DNA of 64,000 bases from the NCBI GenBank assembly GCA_963767245.1, contig CAVYDG010000010.1, positions 310,001 through 374,000 of the forward strand, read 5' to 3'. Positions 1 through 8,090 of this stretch are shown piece after piece; positions within the stretch are counted from its first letter, which is position 1, and every line of letters begins with the position of its first letter. The notes under the pieces were generated by a model. It saw nothing but the letters and a program-made list of their open reading frames with translations, had not been told where the DNA came from and searched no databases. The DNA comes from Roseiarcus sp963767245. Its GTDB lineage: Bacteria; Pseudomonadota; Alphaproteobacteria; Rhizobiales; Beijerinckiaceae. The position numbers were made by a program, and so were the translations under genes.

Positions 1-1
1 A

Positions 2-226
2 TTCGACGAGTTGTACGTGATCGCGGCGACCGTCATTGGCGGCACGTCGCTGGCGGGCGGCGTCGGCACCATCTATGGCGCGATGCTCGGCGCACTCGTG
101 ATGCAATCGCTGCAATCGGGCATGACGCTGCTCAATTTCGACAACGCCGTGAAGGACGTGATCGTTGGATCGGTGTTGGTGTTCGCGGTATGGATCGACC
201 AGCTGTACCGCAGCCGACAGACGTGA
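2..226 (+). CDS. Sugar ABC transporter permease, C-terminal part
   Basis: C-terminal end of the inner-membrane permease of a ribose/xylose-type ABC importer; the 5' end lies outside the window. About 74 residues remain in a frame open from the window edge. The glycine-rich stretch GGTSLAGGVGTIYG followed by two hydrophobic segments and a short polar tail is what permeases of this family show at their C-terminus. The ATPase gene follows 11 bases after the stop, so the two form one transport operon whose binding protein should lie upstream. The substrate cannot be told from this piece. Confidence 0.85.
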   Translation, partial: FDELYVIAATVIGGTSLAGGVGTIYGAMLGALVMQSLQSGMTLLNFDNAVKDVIVGSVLVFAVWIDQLYRSRQT

Positions 227-237
227 TCGAGGCCGCC

Positions 238-1044
238 ATGGAATCTCAAGCTGCCCCCGGCAACGGAACACGGTCGGCCGCGCTCGTCGAAATGCGCGAC
301 ATCTCGATCGCTTTCGGCGGCGTCAAGGCGGTCGACGCTGCGTCGGTCGAGCTCTATCCCGGCGAAGTCGTCGGCCTGCTCGGCCACAACGGGGCCGGCA
401 AATCGACTCTGATCAAGGTCCTGTCGGGCGCCTACAAGCGCGACCACGGGGCGATCTTCGTCAATGGCGAGGAAGCGACGATCAACAACCCTCGCGACGC
501 CAAGGCTTACGGCATCGAGACGATCTACCAGACGCTGGCGCTCGCCGATAATGTCGACGCCGCATCGAATCTGTTTCTCGGACGGGAACTCCTCACCCGC
601 TTAGGCACGCTCGACGACGCTGCGATGGAGGCGCAGGCGCGCGAAGTCATGGGCCGGCTCAATCCGAATTTCCGCCGCTTCAAGGATCCGGTCAAATCGC
701 TGTCGGGCGGCCAGCGCCAGTCGGTCGCCATCGCTCGCGCGATCCATTTCAACGCCCGCATCCTCATCATGGACGAGCCAACGGCGGCCTTGGGGCCTCA
801 GGAGACGGCGCAGGTCGGCGAACTGATCAAGCAGCTCAAGGCCGAAGGCATCGGCATTTTCCTCATCAGCCACGACATCCACGACGTGTTCGATCTCGCC
901 GACCGGGTCGCGGTGATGAAGAACGGCCAGATCGTGGGCACGGGTCGGGTCGAGGATATGACCAAGGACGAGGTGCTCGGCATGATCATCCTCGGCAAAT
1001 GCCCGCCCGGCGCGATCCCCGGCCCGGGCGCGATGGCGAGCTGA
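238..1044 (+). CDS. Sugar ABC transporter ATP-binding protein, single NBD
   Basis: Cytoplasmic ATPase that should power the permease encoded just upstream. Walker A GHNGAGKST lies near residue 50, the signature LSGGQRQ near residue 155 and Walker B ILIMDEP near residue 175, followed by the switch His in LISHD. At 268 residues it carries one nucleotide-binding domain, unlike the duplicated RbsA/XylG proteins; single-domain versions occur in xylose/ribose-type importers of alphaproteobacteria. The ATG at 238 was chosen because it follows the permease stop; an in-frame ATG at 190 would overlap the permease. The substrate is unknown, a monosaccharide being most likely. Confidence 0.87.
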   Translation: MESQAAPGNGTRSAALVEMRDISIAFGGVKAVDAASVELYPGEVVGLLGHNGAGKSTLIKVLSGAYKRDHGAIFVNGEEATINNPRDAKAYGIETIYQTLALADNVDAASNLFLGRELLTRLGTLDDAAMEAQAREVMGRLNPNFRRFKDPVKSLSGGQRQSVAIARAIHFNARILIMDEPTAALGPQETAQVGELIKQLKAEGIGIFLISHDIHDVFDLADRVAVMKNGQIVGTGRVEDMTKDEVLGMIILGKCPPGAIPGPGAMAS

Positions 1045-1180
1045 GAAGGCGCATCGCGGGGTTCCGCTCGCCTGCCAGCGCGACGGAAGCTCTGTTGGGC
1101 TCGCGACCGCGACGGCCGCGTCCCGCGAGCGTAAAGCGCCGGTCTGGCGATCGGCGCTCATTCGTTGCAAGCTGGCGCCC

Positions 1181-1759
1181 ATGTCGGACGTGGCGTTATC
1201 GATTGTCCTCGGCGTAGCCCTCGCCGCTGCAACCGGCTTTCGAGTGTTCTTCCCGATGCTCGTTGTCAGCGGGGCGGCCTATACCGGGCATCTCCAACTG
1301 GACGACAGCTTCGCCTGGCTCGGCACGCAATCGGCTCTGATCATGCTCAGCGTCGCGGCCCTCGTAGAAGTCCTCGCCTATTACATTCCGGTTGTAGACA
1401 ACCTGCTCGACGTCGTGGCGACCCCCGCGGCGTTTATCGCAGGAACGATCGTCTCTGCGGCCGTCATGATCGATGCGCCGCCCATGGTGAAATGGACAGC
1501 AGCCGTTATTGCGGGCGGCGGGGTCGCCGGTCTCACCCAAGGGGTGACCGGGATTCTGAGGGCCCACTCGACGGTTCTGACCGGCGGACTGGGAAACGCC
1601 GTCTTTTCCACCGCGGAGCTCGGCGGCGCGGTCCTCATATCCTTTCTGGCGCTCGCGGCGCCGGTTGCCGCAATCGCGCTGGTCCTGCTGTTCTTGCTTG
1701 TCGCCATACGTCTGGTCCGCAGGCTGCTTCGAGGGGCAAAGTCGTCGGGCGCGCCCTGA
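1181..1759 (+). CDS. DUF4126 family membrane protein
   Basis: Integral inner-membrane protein of 192 residues with about five hydrophobic segments, including ones near residues 5-30, 45-65, 75-95 and 150-180. The N-terminal pattern with GFRVFFPMLVVS and the overall layout match DUF4126, a family of unknown function. The C-terminus is basic (RLVRRLLRGAK), as expected for a cytoplasmic tail. It stands alone between the sugar transporter and the ilv block. No function is assigned. Confidence 0.75.
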   Translation: MSDVALSIVLGVALAAATGFRVFFPMLVVSGAAYTGHLQLDDSFAWLGTQSALIMLSVAALVEVLAYYIPVVDNLLDVVATPAAFIAGTIVSAAVMIDAPPMVKWTAAVIAGGGVAGLTQGVTGILRAHSTVLTGGLGNAVFSTAELGGAVLISFLALAAPVAAIALVLLFLLVAIRLVRRLLRGAKSSGAP

Positions 1760-1857
1760 AGCGATTCCCCTGCCCATGCCTGCCCATGGCAGAGGACTTG
1801 ACGCCGCCGCCGACCTTCTCTAGACGTTGCTCGGTTTCGAATTCGAGGCGGCGCGGC

Positions 1858-1905
1858 GTGTCTTATCTTATCGTATCATCGGCGCTGGAGAGCGGGCAGA
1901 CCTAA
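1858..1905 (+). promoter_or_regulatory. Candidate ilv leader peptide with attenuator hairpin
   Basis: A 15-codon frame starts at GTG 1858, 9 bases after a GAGG at 1845-1848, and ends at TAA 1905. It contains consecutive Leu-Ile-Val codons (ctt atc gta at 1867-1875). Its stop lies in a hairpin whose arms GCAGA (1896-1900) and TCTGC (1908-1912) pair, and a strong intrinsic terminator follows before ilvB. A short peptide rich in the product amino acids, then competing hairpins and a terminator, is the classic layout of ribosome-mediated attenuation. The alternative is a chance frame upstream of an ordinary terminator. Confidence 0.4.
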
Positions 1906-1935
1906 GATCTGCACCCGTTCGCTGGCGCTTACCCG

Positions 1936-1959
1936 AAGGCCCCTTTGAGGGCCTTTTTT
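1936..1959 (+). terminator. Intrinsic terminator / attenuator before ilvB
   Basis: A perfect 7-bp stem, AAGGCCC (1936-1942) with GGGCCTT (1949-1955), closes a 6-base loop and runs into six T residues at 1954-1959. It lies 46 bases upstream of the ilvB start on the same strand, so it either ends upstream transcription or acts as the attenuator of the ilv block. Confidence 0.7.
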
Positions 1960-2005
1960 GTTGCCTTGGATTCCTTGTCGACGAGAAAAGGCGGAGTACC
2001 GGACT

Positions 2006-3778
2006 ATGGCCAAGCAGATGACCGGCGCGGAGATGGTCGTCGAGGCGCTCAAGGATCAGGGCGTCGAGATGGTCTTCGGCTATCCCGGCGGCGCAGTGCT
2101 GCCGATCTATGACGCGATCTTTCATCAAAACAAGCTGCGCCACATCCTCGTGCGCCACGAGCAGGGTGCGGCCCACGCCGCGGAGGGTTACGCGCGCTCG
2201 ACCGGCAAGGTCGGCGTTCTCCTGGTCACTTCGGGGCCGGGCGCGACCAACGCCATCACCGGCCTCACCGACGCGCTTTGCGATTCCATTCCGCTCGTCT
2301 GCATCACCGGCCAGGTGCCGACCCATCTCATCGGCTCCGACGCGTTCCAGGAATGCGACACCACCGGCATCACCCGCTCGTGCACCAAGCACAATTATCT
2401 TGTGCGCCGGGTCGAGGACCTGCCTCGCATCCTGCATGAGGCGTTCTACATCGCTTCGAGCGGCCGCCCCGGCCCGGTCGTCGTCGACATTCCGAAAGAC
2501 GTCCAGTTCGCCAGCGGCGCCTATGCGTTTCAGAAAAACATCCAGCACAAGACCTATCAGCCGCAGCTCAAGGGCGATCTTGAGCGCATCCAGCACGCGA
2601 TCGAAATGATGACTGCGGCGAAGAAGCCGGTGTTCTATACGGGCGGCGGCGTCGTCAATTCCGGCCCGCACGCCTCGACCCTGCTGCGCGAGCTCGTCCG
2701 CATGACCGGGTTCCCGGTCACTTCCACTTTGATGGGCCTCGGCGCCTATCCGGCCTCCGACCGGCAGTGGCTCGGCATGCTCGGCATGCACGGTTCGTTC
2801 GAGGCCAACAACGCGATGCATGATTGCGATCTCATGATCTGCGTCGGCGCGCGCTTCGACGATCGCATCACCGGCCGCCTCGACGCCTTTTCGCCGAAGT
2901 CGAGGAAGATCCACGTCGACATCGATCCGTCGTCGATCAACAAGAACGTCAAAGTCGATCTCGGCATCATCGGCGACTGCGCCCATGTACTCGAGGACAT
3001 GGTGCGGCTGTGGCGCGCGGGTTCGCATCACGCCGACGAGGCGGCGCTGGCCAAATGGTGGAGCGCGATCGACGGCTGGCGGGCGCGCAATTCGTTCGGC
3101 TTCCGCAATTCCGAGAAGATCATCAAGCCGCAGCACGCGGTCAGAAGGCTCTACGAATTGACCAGGGGCCGCGACGTCTATGTCACCACCGAGGTCGGCC
3201 AGCACCAGATGTGGGCCGCGCAGCACTTCGCCTTCGAGGAGCCGAACCGCTGGATGACCTCGGGCGGCCTTGGGACGATGGGCTACGGGCTGCCCGCCGC
3301 GATCGGCGTTCAGCTCGCGCATCCGAAGGCGCTGGTCGTCGACATCGCCGGCGAAGCCTCGATCCTGATGAACATGCAGGAGATGTCGACCGCGGCGCAG
3401 TACCGCCTGCCGGTCAAGATTTTCATTCTCAACAATCAATACATGGGCATGGTGCGCCAGTGGCAGGAGCTCCTGCACGGAGGGCGCTATTCGGAGAGCT
3501 ACACCGATTCGCTGCCCGATTTCGTCAAGCTCGCCGACGCCTACGGCGCGCATGGCATCCGCTGCTCCGACCCGGCCAAACTCGACGCTGCGATCATGGA
3601 GATGATCGAGACGCCGCGGGCGGTCATTTTCGATTGCGTCGTCGATCAGAAGGAGAACTGCTTCCCGATGATCCCGTCGGGCAAGGCGCATAACGAGATG
3701 ATCATGGCCGAACTCGAGGATGACGCCGGCGTCGAACTCGACAACGTGATCGACGAGAAGGGCAAGATGCTGGTGTGA
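2006..3778 (+). CDS. ilvB: Acetolactate synthase large (catalytic) subunit
   Basis: Catalytic subunit of acetohydroxyacid synthase (EC 2.2.1.6), which makes 2-acetolactate or 2-aceto-2-hydroxybutyrate from pyruvate for valine, leucine and isoleucine synthesis; uses ThDP, Mg and FAD. At 590 residues it has the normal length. Visible marks are the N-terminal ThDP segment with GYPGGAVLPIYD, the catalytic Glu in VRHEQGAAHAAEGYAR (E52), the central FAD domain, and the C-terminal ThDP/Mg motif GEASILMNMQEM ... ILNNQYMGMVRQWQ. The ATG at 2006 is preceded by GGCGGAG about 10 bases upstream; a longer frame from 1958 would run through the spacer. The regulatory subunit gene lies downstream at 4972. Confidence 0.97.
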   Translation: MAKQMTGAEMVVEALKDQGVEMVFGYPGGAVLPIYDAIFHQNKLRHILVRHEQGAAHAAEGYARSTGKVGVLLVTSGPGATNAITGLTDALCDSIPLVCITGQVPTHLIGSDAFQECDTTGITRSCTKHNYLVRRVEDLPRILHEAFYIASSGRPGPVVVDIPKDVQFASGAYAFQKNIQHKTYQPQLKGDLERIQHAIEMMTAAKKPVFYTGGGVVNSGPHASTLLRELVRMTGFPVTSTLMGLGAYPASDRQWLGMLGMHGSFEANNAMHDCDLMICVGARFDDRITGRLDAFSPKSRKIHVDIDPSSINKNVKVDLGIIGDCAHVLEDMVRLWRAGSHHADEAALAKWWSAIDGWRARNSFGFRNSEKIIKPQHAVRRLYELTRGRDVYVTTEVGQHQMWAAQHFAFEEPNRWMTSGGLGTMGYGLPAAIGVQLAHPKALVVDIAGEASILMNMQEMSTAAQYRLPVKIFILNNQYMGMVRQWQELLHGGRYSESYTDSLPDFVKLADAYGAHGIRCSDPAKLDAAIMEMIETPRAVIFDCVVDQKENCFPMIPSGKAHNEMIMAELEDDAGVELDNVIDEKGKMLV

Positions 3779-3786
3779 CTGAGGGA

Positions 3787-3915
3787 CCTCCTGCCTCGTC
3801 CTGAGGAGCCGCGCGAAGGGCGGCGTCTCGAAGGACGCTCAAAGGGGCGATGGAGGTTTGAACTGGACCATCCTTCGAGATGCGATGCTGCGCATCGCTC
3901 CTCAGGATGAGGGTG
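3787..3915. repeat. Hyphomicrobiales-type intergenic palindromic repeat
   Basis: Two divergent copies of the same mosaic element face each other: CCTCGTCCTGAGGAGC with GCGTCTCGAAGGACG on the left, and CATCCTTCGAGATGCG with GCTCCTCAGGATGAGG on the right. They form a long imperfect inverted repeat between ilvB and the dehydratase gene. Sequences of this kind are scattered between genes in Rhizobiales. No coding role is seen. Confidence 0.7.
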
Positions 3916-3960
3916 GCGGGACTCCGCTTGGGACTTGTGTGCGATAACGGAATTGATCTG

Positions 3961-4935
3961 ATGTTCACCCTTGACGAAATACGCCGGGCGCACGAGGTGG
4001 TGCTCGGCGCGCTTAAGCCCACGCCGGCGCTGTCGTGGCCGCTCCTCGCCGAGCGCCTCGGCGCCGAGGTCACGGTCAAACACGAGAATCATCTGCCGAC
4101 GGGCGCCTTCAAAGTCCGCGGCGGGCTCACCTATGTCGACGCGCTGATGAAGCGCGAGCCGGCGACGCGCGGGCTCATCTCGGCGACGCGCGGCAATCAT
4201 GGCCAAAGCCTCGCTTTCGCCGGGCGGCGCGCCGGCCTCGAGGTCACGATCTTCGCGCCGGAAGGCAATTCGAGCGAGAAAAACGCCGCGATGCGCGCGC
4301 TCGGCGCCGATCTCGTCGAATTCGGTCGCGACTTCCAGGCCGCGCGCGAGGAGGCGGCGCTGCTTGCTGAGGAGCGCGGCCTGCACATGGTTCCCTCCTT
4401 CCATCGCGATCTTGCGCTCGGCGTCTCGACCTATGCGCTCGAGCTCCTGAGCGAGCGGCCCGATCTCGATGTGCTTTACGTCCCGATCGGGCAGGGGTCG
4501 GGAATCTGCGGTTGCATCGCGGCGCGCGACGCGCTTGGGCTCAAGACCGACATCGTCGGCGTTCAGTCGGCGGAAGCTCCGGCTTATGCGCTCTCCTTCG
4601 CCGCCGGCCATGTGGTTCGCACCAACAGCGCCGACACGTTCGCCGATGGCATGGCGACCCGCGTTCCGGACCAGGAGGCGGTTGCAGTGATCGCCAGGGG
4701 CGCGGCGCGGATCGCGCTGGTCAGCGATGAAGAGATTGCCGCCGCCATCCGCGCCTATTGGACTGATACCCACAATCTCGCCGAGGGCGCGGGCGCGGCG
4801 GCGCTCGCGGCGGCGATGAAGGAACGATCGCGCCTCGCGGGGCGCAAGGTCGGGCTGGTGCTCTCGGGCGGCAATATCGACTTCGATCTTTTTCAGCGAT
4901 GGGTGACGACTGTGCCCAACGCCGCCGCCGCGTGA
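3961..4935 (+). CDS. Threonine dehydratase-like PLP enzyme
   Basis: Fold-type II PLP enzyme of 324 residues, closest in pattern to threonine/serine dehydratases, which turn threonine into 2-oxobutyrate and ammonia. The PLP lysine is in PTGAFKVRGG near residue 45, the Asn loop is SATRGNHGQS near residue 78, and the glycine-rich phosphate loop is PIGQGSGICG. No C-terminal ACT domain is present, so it resembles the short catabolic or EutB-like forms rather than feedback-regulated IlvA. It lies between the two acetolactate synthase subunit genes, and 2-oxobutyrate is the co-substrate of that enzyme in isoleucine synthesis; this link is inference. The ATG at 3961 was chosen where family similarity begins. 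Confidence 0.8.
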   Translation: MFTLDEIRRAHEVVLGALKPTPALSWPLLAERLGAEVTVKHENHLPTGAFKVRGGLTYVDALMKREPATRGLISATRGNHGQSLAFAGRRAGLEVTIFAPEGNSSEKNAAMRALGADLVEFGRDFQAAREEAALLAEERGLHMVPSFHRDLALGVSTYALELLSERPDLDVLYVPIGQGSGICGCIAARDALGLKTDIVGVQSAEAPAYALSFAAGHVVRTNSADTFADGMATRVPDQEAVAVIARGAARIALVSDEEIAAAIRAYWTDTHNLAEGAGAAALAAAMKERSRLAGRKVGLVLSGGNIDFDLFQRWVTTVPNAAAA

Positions 4936-4971
4936 GCCAAGACCGATCGGGACGACAGGACAACAAGGACC

Positions 4972-5535
4972 ATGAACGCCATGAGCAAGACTTCGGCGCA
5001 GCCGCTCTCGCCCTATACGTCGGCGACCGCGAAGGCCAACATCGAGACCCACACCCTCTCGGTTTTGGTCGACAACGAGCCCGGCGTGCTGGCGCGGGTG
5101 GTCGGCATGTTCTCGGGGCGCGGCTACAACATCGAGAGCCTGACGGTCGCCGAGGTCGCGCACGAGACCCATCTCTCGCGCATCACCATCGTCACCTCCG
5201 GCACGGCCGAGACCATCGAGCAGATCCGCCATCAGCTGGAGCGCCTGGTCCCCGTCCATTCGGTGAAGGATCTCACCCTCACCGTGCGCGCGATCGAGCG
5301 CGAGCTGGCGATGATCAAGGTTCGCGGCAAGGGCGAATACAGGACCGAAGCGCTGCGGCTCGCGGAGGCGTTCCGCGCCAAGGTGATCGACGCGACGGTT
5401 GAGAGCTTCATCTTCGAACTGACCGGCGCGCCGCGCAAGATCGACGATTTCGTCGAGCTCATGCGCCCGGTCGGCCTTGTCGAGGTCTCGCGCACCGGCG
5501 TCGCCGCGATTTCGCGCGGACCGGAGCCGATCTAG
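4972..5535 (+). CDS. ilvN: Acetolactate synthase small (regulatory) subunit
   Basis: Regulatory subunit of acetohydroxyacid synthase, 187 residues, which activates the catalytic subunit and carries valine feedback inhibition. The N-terminal ACT domain begins at THTLSVLVDNEPGVLARVVG, with the effector-site glycine and RGYNIESLTVA; the C-terminal domain includes IDATVESFIFELTG. It starts 36 bases after the dehydratase gene, so the three genes are probably one transcript ended by the terminator at 5551. Confidence 0.96.
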   Translation: MNAMSKTSAQPLSPYTSATAKANIETHTLSVLVDNEPGVLARVVGMFSGRGYNIESLTVAEVAHETHLSRITIVTSGTAETIEQIRHQLERLVPVHSVKDLTLTVRAIERELAMIKVRGKGEYRTEALRLAEAFRAKVIDATVESFIFELTGAPRKIDDFVELMRPVGLVEVSRTGVAAISRGPEPI

Positions 5536-5550
5536 CCTACATCGAAGAAA

Positions 5551-5574
5551 AAGGACCTCCGGAGAGGCCCTTTT
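5551..5574 (+). terminator. Intrinsic terminator after ilvN
   Basis: A 9-bp stem with one mismatch (AAGGACCTC at 5551-5559 with GAGGCCCTT at 5564-5572) around the loop CGGA, running into TTTT. It lies 16 bases after the ilvN stop. Confidence 0.7.
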
Positions 5575-5637
5575 AAGCGCCCCGAAAGGCGCAGCGGACA
5601 CTCCGGGCGAACCAGAGGCCGCAAGTAAGAACTAAAT

Positions 5638-6072
5638 TTACGCGCCCAAGGCCAAAAAATCAAGGTTCCGATAGTTTCGGAAGCCATGCCAACAAGAGCT
5701 TGATAACCTCCCAAATTCCTTCTCCGTAAGCCGCGGAATGGTGCGGCGAGGCCGGAGTTGGCTCACGGCGACGGTCATCGGCTTATCGCAGATCGCCCTG
5801 GACACCTTCGATGGGTCAAGCGAGGTGTGGAGCTTGAGCGCCCACGGATTTGCGGCCTGTTCGACCGTCGTGGTCGGTATCACCGTGACCGCGCCATGGA
5901 GCGTGTTTCGATAGGAAACGATGATAACGGGTCTGACCTTCCATAGCTCCGGCAGCTCCGCATCAGTCGGCAACCGACACCAGTAAATTTGCCGGATACG
6001 CGGCGCGGCCTTCACTTCGGGTGGGACACGCGGCGGCGGTTGGTGTTCTTCAACGGGCATGGCAATAAGCAC
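5638..6072 (-). CDS. PemK/MazF-type toxin-like protein
   Basis: Protein of 144 residues with the MazF/PemK core: an N-terminal strand RIRQIYWCRLP, the hallmark KVRPVIIVSYRN near residue 45, and TVIPTTT after it. MazF-family proteins are ribonucleases that cut mRNA and are neutralised by a small antitoxin encoded upstream. The proline-rich N-terminal 25 residues are unusual. The start is uncertain: GTG at 6072 or ATG at 6060. A short frame upstream on the same strand (6109-6243) is the only candidate partner; it does not resemble MazE. Confidence 0.7.
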   Translation of the reverse strand: MLIAMPVEEHQPPPRVPPEVKAAPRIRQIYWCRLPTDAELPELWKVRPVIIVSYRNTLHGAVTVIPTTTVEQAANPWALKLHTSLDPSKVSRAICDKPMTVAVSQLRPRRTIPRLTEKEFGRLSSSCWHGFRNYRNLDFLALGA

Positions 6073-6108
6073 GCCGTGCGCCGTAAAATGTCAACTGAGG
6101 CGCTGCAG

Positions 6109-6243
6109 TCACGCCGCTAAAATTTCCCATTTTGCAGAGCGAGTTTTGCTGTTTCGCACCGTTGCAAGCATCCGCGCACGCCCAGCTTCCGTACCCGTTG
6201 GGTATTTGAGCGTCCGTGGCATCCATTTTTCGATACCGTCCAC
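6109..6243 (-). CDS. Small ORF, possible partner of the MazF-like gene
   Basis: A frame of about 44 codons from GTG 6243, ending 36 bases upstream of the MazF-like start on the same strand. It encodes a short polar, Arg-rich peptide with the stretches RTLKYPTGTEAGRARM and NSKTRSAKWEIL. No known antitoxin family is recognised. Position and strand are the only reasons to suspect an antitoxin role. A longer frame in the same register starts at TTG 6297. Confidence 0.3.
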   Translation of the reverse strand: MDGIEKWMPRTLKYPTGTEAGRARMLATVRNSKTRSAKWEILAA

Positions 6244-6317
6244 GCAACATCGCGCTTGCCGCCTCATTGTCCGCAGCGCACATGCTCGCGTCGTCAATAA
6301 GCTGAATAGGAGCGGCG

Positions 6318-7982
6318 GTGGGCGACGAGGCCTTCGACTACATAATCGTCGGCGCCGGCTCGGCGGGCTGCGTGCTCGCCGACCGGCTCAGCGAAGACGG
6401 CCGCAGCACCGTCCTGGTGCTTGAATACGGCGGGTCGGACCGCTCGATCTTCATCCAGATGCCGGCCGCGCTCTCCATTCCGATGAATTCCAAGACCTAC
6501 AATTGGGGCTATGTGAGCGAGCCCGAGCCCAATCTGAACGGCCGGCGCATTTCCTGCCCGCGTGGCAAGGTCCTCGGCGGCTCGTCCTCGATCAATGGCC
6601 TCGTCTATGTGCGCGGCCATCCGCTCGATTTCGACCGCTGGGAGGAGGAGGGCGCGAAGGGCTGGGGATATCGGAACGTGCTGCCCTACTTCCGCCGCGC
6701 GGAGAGCTTTGGCGGCGGCGCCGACGCCTGGCGCGGCGGCGAGGGGCCGCTCGCGACCGCGCCGGGCCGCAGGCGCAATCCGCTCTACGCGGCCTTCATC
6801 GAGGCGGGCCGACAGGCCGGCTATGCGGTCAGCAGCGACCTCAACGGCGAGCGGCAGGAGGGGTTTGGCGCCCTCGACATGACGGTGAGGGACGGCGTGC
6901 GCGCGTCCGCCGCCAACGCCTATCTCAGGCCGGCGATGAAACGTCCCAACCTCAAGGTGGTCACCCACGCGCTGGCAACGCGCATCGCCTTCGACGGGCG
7001 CCGCGCCGCCGGCGTCCACTACCGCCGCGGCGGGCGCGAGCACAAGGCGAGCGCCCGGCGCGAGGTCATCCTTTGCGGCGGGCCGATCAATTCGCCGCAA
7101 TTGCTGAAGCTCTCAGGCGTGGGGCCGGCGGCGGAACTCGGCGCGTTCGGCATCGACGTCGTCGCCGACCGGCCGGGCGTCGGCGAAAATCTGCAGGACC
7201 ATCTCGAATTCACCTTCCAGGTCGCCTCGAAACAGCCGATCACGCTTTATCGCCACACCGGCCTTATCGGGCGGGCTCGGATCGGGGCCGCAGTGGCTCC
7301 TGCGCGGCAAGGGCCTCGGCGCCTCCAATCATTTCGAGGCGGGCGGCTTCATCCGCTCGCGCGCCGGCGTTCGCTATCCCGACATCCAGTTCCACTTCCT
7401 GCCGATTGCGGTCGCCTACGACGGCTCGACGCTCGCCCGCGAGCACGGCTTTCAGGCCCATGTCGGGCCGATGCGGTCGAAGAGCCGCGGCTGGGTGCGC
7501 CTGAAGTCGCCCGATCCGGCCGAGCCGCCGCTGATCCAGTTCAACTACATGAGCCATCCCGACGACTGGACCGAGATGCGCGCCTGCGTGCGCCTGACCC
7601 GCGAGATTTTCGCTCAACCCGCCTTCGATCCCTATCGCGGGCCGCGAGATCCAGCCCGGCGCTGATTGCGTCGAGCGACGAGGCGATCGACGCCTTCGTG
7701 CGCGAGCGCGTCGAGAGCGCCTACCATCCCTCGTGCGCGTGCAAGATGGGATCGCCCGCCGACCCGTCCGCGGTCGTCGATCCCGAGACCCGGGTGATCG
7801 GCGTCGAGGCCTGAGGGTCGTCGATTCCTCGATCATGCCCTCGATCACCAACGGCAATCTCAACGCGCCGACGATCATGCTGGCTGAGAAGGCGGCCGAC
7901 ATGATCCTGCGGCCGCGATCCCCTGCCGGCCTCGAACGCGCCCTATTATGTCGCGCCGGACTGGGAGACGAAGCAGCGCTAG
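6318..7982 (+). CDS. GMC oxidoreductase, choline dehydrogenase-like (frameshifted)
   Basis: FAD-dependent glucose-methanol-choline family oxidoreductase, about 555 residues when frames are joined. The N-terminal FAD motif IIVGAGSAGCVLADRL, the GMC signature GGSSSINGLVYVRGH and the C-terminal SAYHPSCACKMG and MPSITNGNLNAPTIML with its catalytic His/Asn region are all visible, matching choline dehydrogenases (choline to betaine aldehyde). The frame changes near 7291, 7642, 7672, 7811 and 7914, each fixable by one base. GTG 6318 follows AGGAG by six bases. The next genes act on methylated amines, which supports choline or a related alcohol as substrate. BetB is not in the window. Confidence 0.85.
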
Positions 7983-8090
7983 CGCCGCCCTCATGCCCGG
8001 GCCTTAATTTTCGAGTTCAAATTGGCCTCGCTCTGGCGCAAGGTCCGCGGCGAAACAGGCAAAATGAACATCGGGAAGGGCGAGAACGCC

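Noticed and set aside
1868..5601. Minus-strand frames of 607 and 651 codons over ilvB to ilvN
   Set aside because: Opposite-strand shadows of strongly recognised genes; products have no family-like motifs.
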